From NCBI GenBank assembly GCA_024704765.1, contig JAKMXF010000244.1:239905-303904 (forward strand): a DNA stretch of 64,000 nucleotides, given 5' to 3'. The notes below the pieces were generated by a model. The model did not search any database. It was not told the origin of the DNA and saw nothing but the letters and a program-made list of their open reading frames with translations. Within the stretch, counting starts at the first letter, position 1; each line of letters starts with the position of its first letter. Shown here piece by piece: positions 59,841 to 64,000 of this stretch. The stretch comes from Oopsacas minuta (lineage: Eukaryota > Porifera > Hexactinellida > Lyssacinosida > Leucopsacidae). The translations under genes were made by a program, and so were the position numbers.

Positions 59841-60563
59841 TATATGCTTTCCAAACGCTTTCTTTCATTTCGTCGTTTGAATCCGAAACTAGATATCAAT
59901 CTTCCAACTGGGTAGCCACCCTTACAATGATGAGGTATGCGTTCCATGGGTTCAGTGAATTACACTGCAGACGAATAGAGAGCCTATTGAAAACTCGAAG
60001 TGCTCATCTCGTTATAGTCAAATCAGCTAGAAAGGTTTAGTAGGGTTAATCGTGAGATCAGAAACTGGGCCTCATGCGTCAGCATTATTTAAGAGTTTAT
60101 AATCATTCCCCGGCGGTCTGAGTCTTCAAAAGAATAATACCAATAAATATCTGGTCGGCAACTTATATACATTTTTCATCATCCCCTCTCTTTTCAACAA
60201 GTTATCTACAATAAAGGCTTACTTTTGACATACGAAGTAAAAGTTGAAAAATAAGCAAGAGCCATCTTCCAAGGTCTCAATGTTCAATACTTGCCTCATG
60301 TGACATTCGAGTAGTACCTTTAAAACAGTTTTAGATCGAATAATGTTTGAAGTTCTATCATTACTGAAATATGCAATTAATATCAAAGCCCTTATTATTT
60401 AGGAGTTTCGTCACAATATTCAACAGTTTATCACTTGCTTCGCTTCGCAACGATAACGAGCCCCATGAAATGTGATTCTCCTGACACTTTGATTTAGACT
60501 ACGAGCTGCTTTTCCGCCGCCACGTCAGTAGTCTATTCAACCGTTATTCCAAACGCCATGCCA

Positions 60564-60980
60564 GACCCAAACTCTAGTAAAATACAGATTGCAGCTCTGC
60601 TCCAGCTCGGAGAAACATGCCTGGAGATTTTTACCAAATAGGCGTCACTTCAACATTGTTTTCCTTTCGAAGCCGAGGTATCTGATCAACATTAATCATT
60701 GCCACCAATCGAGAAACCCGTATGCAGATCAACTCAGCAGCTAGTTTATCTCTTTAACAACCTGCACCTTGCTTTTCTGAACCACGGACAAAAGATTAAC
60801 CTAAGTCGAATGAATGTATGCATCGTGGTCCCTGAATCATTGGTTCTTGGAGTTTCCGCTAAAGCTCTCCAATCCTTACACACCGTTGGAAACCTTGACA
60901 TCGTTCGGGACATATTTTTCAACGGATACCTAAAAAGGGATATTCTTATTGTAAGTGAAGAAAATTATAAGGAAGAATAG
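60564..60980 (+). pseudogene. Possible N-terminal fragment of a mariner-like transposase plus unassigned frame
   Basis: MPDPNSSKIQIAALLQLGET at about 60558-60620 resembles the first helix-turn-helix of DD37D-type transposases (x-K-x-x-I-A-A-L-L-x-x-G). Downstream, an open stretch at 60699-60980 of 93 codons matches nothing I know. No catalytic motifs. Could be a short deletion derivative; weakly supported. Confidence 0.28.
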
Positions 60981-61696
60981 TGGAAGAGGAAGAGGGACAA
61001 AATATATTATTCAATGAAGTAAAAAGGAAATTTAAGAATGTCCCACGAAAATATTTGTATCAAGTATAAATGAATCAGCAAATACTAAATTAGATAAATA
61101 GAACTAGCTGAAGATATTATAAATCTATATTAATAAAACTCAATTGTTGTCTGTTTATCCGTTGTCATGGAAAGGATTTATGGTATGCAATTTTGAAATT
61201 GTCACATAACTATGTATTTATCATGATCACCAAGGAGGTAAATAAAATCTCACTAAATATATCGAACATGCTCTGATTTCAAACTTTTGGATTTATCAAT
61301 GTAATTTTATCTTCATTATGAGTTTTGTGACCAAAAGCCAGTCATAAATTGTCTCAATAAATAATTTGTGAAATAGTATAATATTCAAAATATGTGACAC
61401 TGGGGGTACGAACAATTATCAGCTATCAAAGGATATATATTGATGCGAATCTGACAAGTAGGAGCCAATAAATAATCGGTTGAAGTTGCCTTATTTGAAT
61501 TCCAAGATAAATAACACGCGGTATATGACTAGTATTTATGGCCTCAAATAATTACAAAGAACTGATTCCTCTTTGACCAACAATGAATATATGTGTAATT
61601 ATCAAGAGAATTTAGAAAAGCCCATTGAAAAGTAGATTGCTGAATATTTTACTTCTATTTGGAGTTAACGGATATTCAGAAAGTATACATGCAATG

Positions 61697-61880
61697 CAGT
61701 TGAATCAAGTTAATACGAACACCAATTGATGGTCAGCTTTTGTTCGCATTATCTGGAGTTCGAATTTACTGGAGTATTACCAATTCGACATGTATTGAAG
61801 GGGCCTGAAAGTATGCAAATATTTGTTCGTCTTATGCCGAAATTCGAAATAACAATAGTAGCGTTAACGAGATTCCACTG
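61697..61880. mobile_element. Pogo-type MITE, 184 bp
   Basis: The left end CAGTTGAATCAAGTTAATAC and the right end GCGTTAACGAGATTCCACTG are imperfect inverted repeats with CAGT.GAATC..GTTAA in common. TA follows the right end and TG precedes the left. Several TTCG/CGAA words lie inside. No coding potential. Confidence 0.6.
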
Positions 61881-63207
61881 TATAAAGACATTTTAGATTA
61901 ACCGCCAAATTTGATAATCCTTTGAGAGGGAATGGCTGGAAATATAGTGACTAAAATAGCTTTCATGTTCCGCGAATGAACACAAAGATTAGGGGAGCAA
62001 TATATTTAACATAGTAATATTAATAGAAATTCTCTAAATTAAACGGGAAATATACCTAGTGGCGATGTTTAAGTATTCACTAGTGGCAACATCATACAAA
62101 ATAGATGTCATATATACGATAGAATCCAAATAGTTGATAGAAAATGCATTAATGATTATCATAAAATGCTCGAGTAATAATCAAAATGAACAAACATTGG
62201 GGGGAGTGGAAAGCGTGGTAGGTCCAGGTGTTCGAAATTCAAAAAATGAGTATTATAAGCGGGGGACCGATATTCGTAACCCTAGAATATATATCTAGGC
62301 CGAAATATATACTGAATTTTGCATAACGAGAGTCTATCAATATCGGACCTCAAAAAAAAATACTTTACATCGTCCAATGAAGTAAATATAAATACAGTTA
62401 ACATCCCGTAACTCAATGCTCAAAAGAAATAGGCTTGAGATAATTAATGTTGAGTCAACTGACATTTTAGGTCCCGGATTTTGACAGTAAAAATTCAACA
62501 GCAAATTTAAGGATTCATGGGCTGTGACATCTATTTCGTTATGCTATTTTTAAACCCACCAAATAATGACAACAACCATATTCATTAAAGATAAATATAT
62601 TTAATTTAAGCTGGATATCTGGTATATACAATAATACAGTTGCTTTGGAGGAAGAAGAAGAATAGTAAAGCAGTATACGGTCATTCGTTAATAATTCAAG
62701 CAGAGATACATTGATCACTAAAATCGAACAAGATTCAAAACAATAAACGTAACTTCTTATCACATTAGACTTAATGCTATCTAAAGCTCGAAATCGGGTA
62801 GTAAATGTGACCGTCGAGACGAAGGATTTTTTGGCTATTTACTAAAATAATGCTCAATTAATGCTAAGTTACTCTTTAATGGGCAGGAAAATATTTGGGG
62901 GACAATTGCCAAGCTTCGCTAGCCTGTAGTTACCAGCCCAGGATGGACTATTGTGAAGCCAACGGTACAAAGATATTTTATCAGACTAGATATATTACGA
63001 GTTTAAACGAAAGAGCTTCATATTGGGATAAATGTATTGTGACCAAGGCAGAAAACATGATGTTGATTTCAAGTGGGAAAATATTAAGTGATTGTGACAG
63101 AATAAGAAATAATACTAGGGAAGGGAATAATGATTGAATAATTATAATACAATCAATATAACAGAAATAGGGGAACACAATTACGAATTATATTGTACAT
63201 GAAATAC

Positions 63208-63603
63208 CTCATAATTGTTTCCATCAGAACCTTTTCATATTCTTGAAAAATATCGAATTTCTCATTAACAGAATGTTTTACAAAAAATGGAAGTAGATCT
63301 GAAGAAGCAATAGTTGGACTGGATACATTTAATAAGACGGGAGGATTCAAAACATCATCAGTTTTAACAGATTTCAGATTCTTAATAACATAATTTAATA
63401 TTTCAAGGCAGAAATCAAGAAAGGTAGTGTCATGAGATAATATATCAGCAGTAATATACCACGCAGCTTTAGTATTAACGGATTCAGGTTGTAGGGACTT
63501 TCCAAATTTCTTTTCACGAATTAACAATATACTTAAAAATCTGAAGATGATCAGGGTCACTTCATTCTCATTGGATCGAGTAATCAAACCACTAATATCT
63601 TCC
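63208..63603 (-). CDS. UBR4: UBR4 exon, most upstream in this window
   Basis: About 131 residues on the minus strand with no stops. Blocks such as AAWYITADILS, then SSDLLPFFVKHSV and FQEYEKVLMETIMR, match the UBR4 stretch just before the RRNVRKLLL exon (the family has DLLPFF followed by a LLTEM-type helix). It ends ATG AG|GTATTT, a weak donor whose phase fits the next exon. The upstream boundary is less certain. I favour the acceptor ttgtttcctacttttcatag, which places the first base at 63603. The frame stays open to 63644, and a second AG at about 63634 is an alternative. Family identity is strong; the upstream boundary is moderate. Confidence 0.87.
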
Positions 63604-64000
63604 CTATGAAAAGTAGGAAACAAATGATTATGAACTATATCCAAAAAATATATATGAATCTAGCACACCGCTTACTAAGTGACTACACTTTGCGACGAAA
63701 TTTATAATGAATTGAAAGAAAGAAAATAGAGAATAGTGCTTTGGGTCGCTGCTCAAAAAGAGAACACTAAGCGACTAGAGAAAAATATAATGATTAACCT
63801 AATACCTCTATGAAAATATGTGATTTTATGAAGTCAAGAGGGTTCAAAATACCGTTTCTGGTGCGAGAATTAGTTAAATATGTCAAAATGTAGTGTTCCT
63901 TTTTCATTATCTAATTCTGAATAGTGCTATGTCAAGAAGCAATCATTTTTAGCCTTTTAAGTCCGCATTTTAGGGCGTTGTCATAACAAAGAGAAAGGTA
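63604..64000 (-). other. Start of the next upstream UBR4 intron
   Basis: Upstream of the exon starting at about 63603. It contains a good polypyrimidine-AG acceptor at its low end, and a third copy of dispersed repeat R1 (63842-63999) runs off the window edge. No further exon is seen. Confidence 0.6.
63842..63999 (-). repeat. Dispersed repeat R1, third long copy, at the window edge
   Basis: 'gtgcgagaattagtt', 'gaatagtgctatgtcaagaagcaatcattttta', 'gtccgcattttagggcg' and 'taacaaagagaaagg' follow the order of 57443-57612 in the same orientation. It runs to the end of the window. Confidence 0.5.

Larger units (their letters stand above)
48728..63207 (-). other. UBR4 intron, 14.5 kb, with gypsy and Tc1-like elements
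   Basis: Holds a small MITE copy (49019-49118), a MITE-like patch (about 49464-49650), a Ty3/gypsy pol relic (51340-53567), a possible transposon-derived coding scrap (54780-54960), a perfect hairpin (55532-55569), two GATC-rich repeats (55660-55766 and 57200-57325), repeat R1 (57443-57612), a complete Tc1-like element (58505-59840), a possible transposase N-terminus (60564-60640) and a short MITE (61697-61880). The intervals 49655-51330, 53860-54460, 55800-57190 and 61885-63200 show no supportable gene. Confidence 0.85.

Noticed and set aside
1-64000. CRISPR arrays, operons, phage or prokaryotic defence modules
   Set aside because: The DNA is clearly eukaryotic, with spliced exons and eukaryotic transposons; no regularly spaced direct repeats or gene clusters of that kind.

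Overview
This is a eukaryotic, strongly AT-rich window that lies entirely inside one protein-coding gene on the minus strand. Six short exons, at about 63.6-63.2, 48.7-48.5, 31.6-31.1, 30.1-29.8, 10.1-9.8 and 0.24 kb, encode roughly 670 consecutive residues resembling the C-terminal part of UBR4 (p600; Drosophila purity of essence/pushover), a giant N-recognin E3 ubiquitin ligase. The exons have no internal stops, and all five junctions join in a compatible reading phase (2+1, 0, 2+1, 0, 1+2) at GT/AG sites. I therefore read it as a live gene. The gene continues past both ends of the window.

Exons make up about 3% of the sequence. The rest is four very large introns (9.6, 19.7, 16.9 and 14.5 kb), one small intron (1.0 kb) and part of an upstream intron. 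The large introns hold a diverse, mostly decayed transposon load. Intron 244-9826 has a Tigger/pogo element with both ends and a TA duplication. Intron 10146-29829 has a DD37-type mariner relic, a LINE with a 784-bp MITE nested in its endonuclease gene, a BED/hAT transposase relic, a nearly full-length intronless pseudogene of a multicopy family I cannot name functionally, and two copies of a ~1-kb repeat. Intron 31640-48504 has a hAT (DUF659-like) relic, a Tudor-like coding scrap between two copies of a small MITE, a second DD37D mariner, a FLYWCH/MULE relic with an inverted partial copy, a tRNA-Ser-like sequence and a complete DD34D mariner. Intron 48728-63207 has a Ty3/gypsy pol relic and a complete DD37E Tc1-like element.

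The organism is most likely an invertebrate, probably an arthropod. The mix of DD37D/DD37E mariners, BED-hAT, FLYWCH-MULE and the unnamed family fits a crustacean such as a parasitic copepod, but that is a weak inference. There is no prokaryotic operon structure, CRISPR array or phage module. I found no self-contained new system. The most unusual items are the Tudor-like fragment sandwiched by MITE copies, the long near-perfect hairpin next to the LINE start, the convergent LINE rearrangement, the MITE built from a repeated TTCTTAGAAT palindrome, and several uncharacterised dispersed repeat families.
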